Origin: Onchocerca lupi
Taxonomy: Eukaryota; Nematoda; Chromadorea; Rhabditida; Onchocercidae
Length of the DNA stretch: 64,000 bases
Direction of reading: 5' to 3'
Assembly: GCA_028564675.1 (NCBI GenBank)
Contig: JAOVVO010000089.1
Coordinates: 62,001-126,000 of the forward strand
A model generated the notes under the pieces. That model saw only the letters and a list, made by a program, of their open reading frames with translations, had not been told where the DNA came from and ran no database searches. Of the stretch, positions 63,503 to 64,000 are shown in pieces (position 1 is the first letter of the stretch; the number at the start of each line of letters is the position of its first letter). The position numbers and the translations under genes were made by a program.

Positions 63503-63534
63503 ATGACAACAGCGATGACAGAAGGAACCGAAAG
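63503..63534 (+). CDS. Candidate first coding exon running off the window
   Basis: ATG at 63503 opens MTTAMTEGTER and ends at a strong AAG|GTGAGC donor. The preceding 80 bases (from about 63420) are richer in GC and CpG than anything else nearby, consistent with a promoter and 5' UTR. The rest of the gene would lie beyond 64000, so the product cannot be named. Confidence 0.3.
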
Positions 63535-64000
63535 GTGAGCGGTGCATTTGCTTTTTGCCTTCATTTTTATGAATAAAAATGTAATTGCAAAATTCCTAAT
63601 CCTTTTCATTTTTGCAAAATTTTAAAAGTTTCTCCAATAAAATTGTGGTGAGTCTGATCTTTTATGGATTCTAAACTTCATGTTCTAGAATGCTAATGAG
63701 AAAATTTTATTCGCAATAAAAGAAAGCAAGATTTCACTTTCCCAACTTAGAAACCACTCGATATACTTATTCCTTGACATAAATTATGACAATTAATATG
63801 ACACTTTCATTACAAAATATTGTTTTTTGATTGATACATTCGATAATGCTAAGCAATTATGCCTCTAAGTTCAGTTCATTTTCGAAATATTTTGCAGAAT
63901 TTCAAAAAAGAGACTCTCTCTTTAGGCATCTCTTTGCGAAAAGAAAGTAACGAAATATGTTTATTATCAAAAATTCATGGTCTAATATTTAAGCTGAAAA
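63535..64000. other. End of window, possible first intron
   Basis: AT-rich with no exon-like frame. If the exon at 63503-63534 is real this is its first intron. Confidence 0.3.

Noticed and set aside
1..64000. tRNA, rRNA, CRISPR, Wolbachia-type or other bacterial inserts
   Set aside because: No B-box plus cloverleaf, no rRNA-like conserved stretch, no spaced direct repeats and no long intron-free GC-richer frames were found by eye; a covariance or BLAST search would be needed to exclude them fully.

Overview
The window is nuclear DNA of a nematode, probably a clade III (filarial-type) worm. The evidence is the strong AT bias, short genes split by many introns of about 60-500 bases, T-rich acceptors ending in CAG or TAG, and several start codons lying 0-20 bases behind an intron-type acceptor that has no upstream exon (spliced-leader trans-splice sites). 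The gene content also fits a worm: a tyrosine decarboxylase with the TDC-1 C-terminal tail and an SREK1/RSP-7 splicing factor. No bacterial genes, tRNA, rRNA or CRISPR were seen. Exon models were built by hand from reading frames, splice sites and phase; nearly all multi-exon models sum to a multiple of three.

Layout: 1-7.2 kb is gene-poor, with two short tandem duplications and some exon-like islands. 7.26-7.93 kb (-) is an unrecognised 150-residue gene, divergent from tdc-1 (+, 8.15-13.06 kb). After 4 kb of sparse sequence come gamma-glutamylcyclotransferase (-, 17.09-18.24 kb) and a complete CARM1/PRMT4 arginine methyltransferase (-, 19.42-24.31 kb). A 60-residue acidic mini-gene (-, 25.25-26.03 kb) precedes a large Lys-rich/amphipathic-repeat protein gene (-, 26.83-31.16 kb). 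That gene carries a retroelement-LTR-like insertion and two long foldback hairpins. A 105-residue gene follows (-, 31.65-33.37 kb).

The right half is mostly + strand: rsp-7/SREK1 (34.56-42.20 kb), whose 2.5 kb fourth intron hosts a complete antisense MARCH-type RING-CH ligase gene (37.08-38.62 kb); mitochondrial enoyl reductase MECR (43.61-46.61 kb); BPNT1 nucleotidase (47.55-51.00 kb); a possible two-exon gene end at 52.1-52.3 kb; and a secreted, highly basic 264-residue protein (53.19-56.48 kb). From 56.5 kb to the end the sequence is sparse, with a few exon-like islands and a likely first exon at 63.5 kb.

The genes are mostly unrelated housekeeping or signalling functions: tyramine synthesis, glutathione turnover, histone/RNP arginine methylation, SR-protein splicing, mitochondrial fatty acid synthesis and sulfate-assimilation by-product clearance. 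No operon was evident; intergenic gaps between same-strand neighbours are about 0.9-2.2 kb. The most unusual items are the nested RING-CH gene, the repeat protein gene with its hairpins and LTR-like intron, and three small spliced genes of unknown function.
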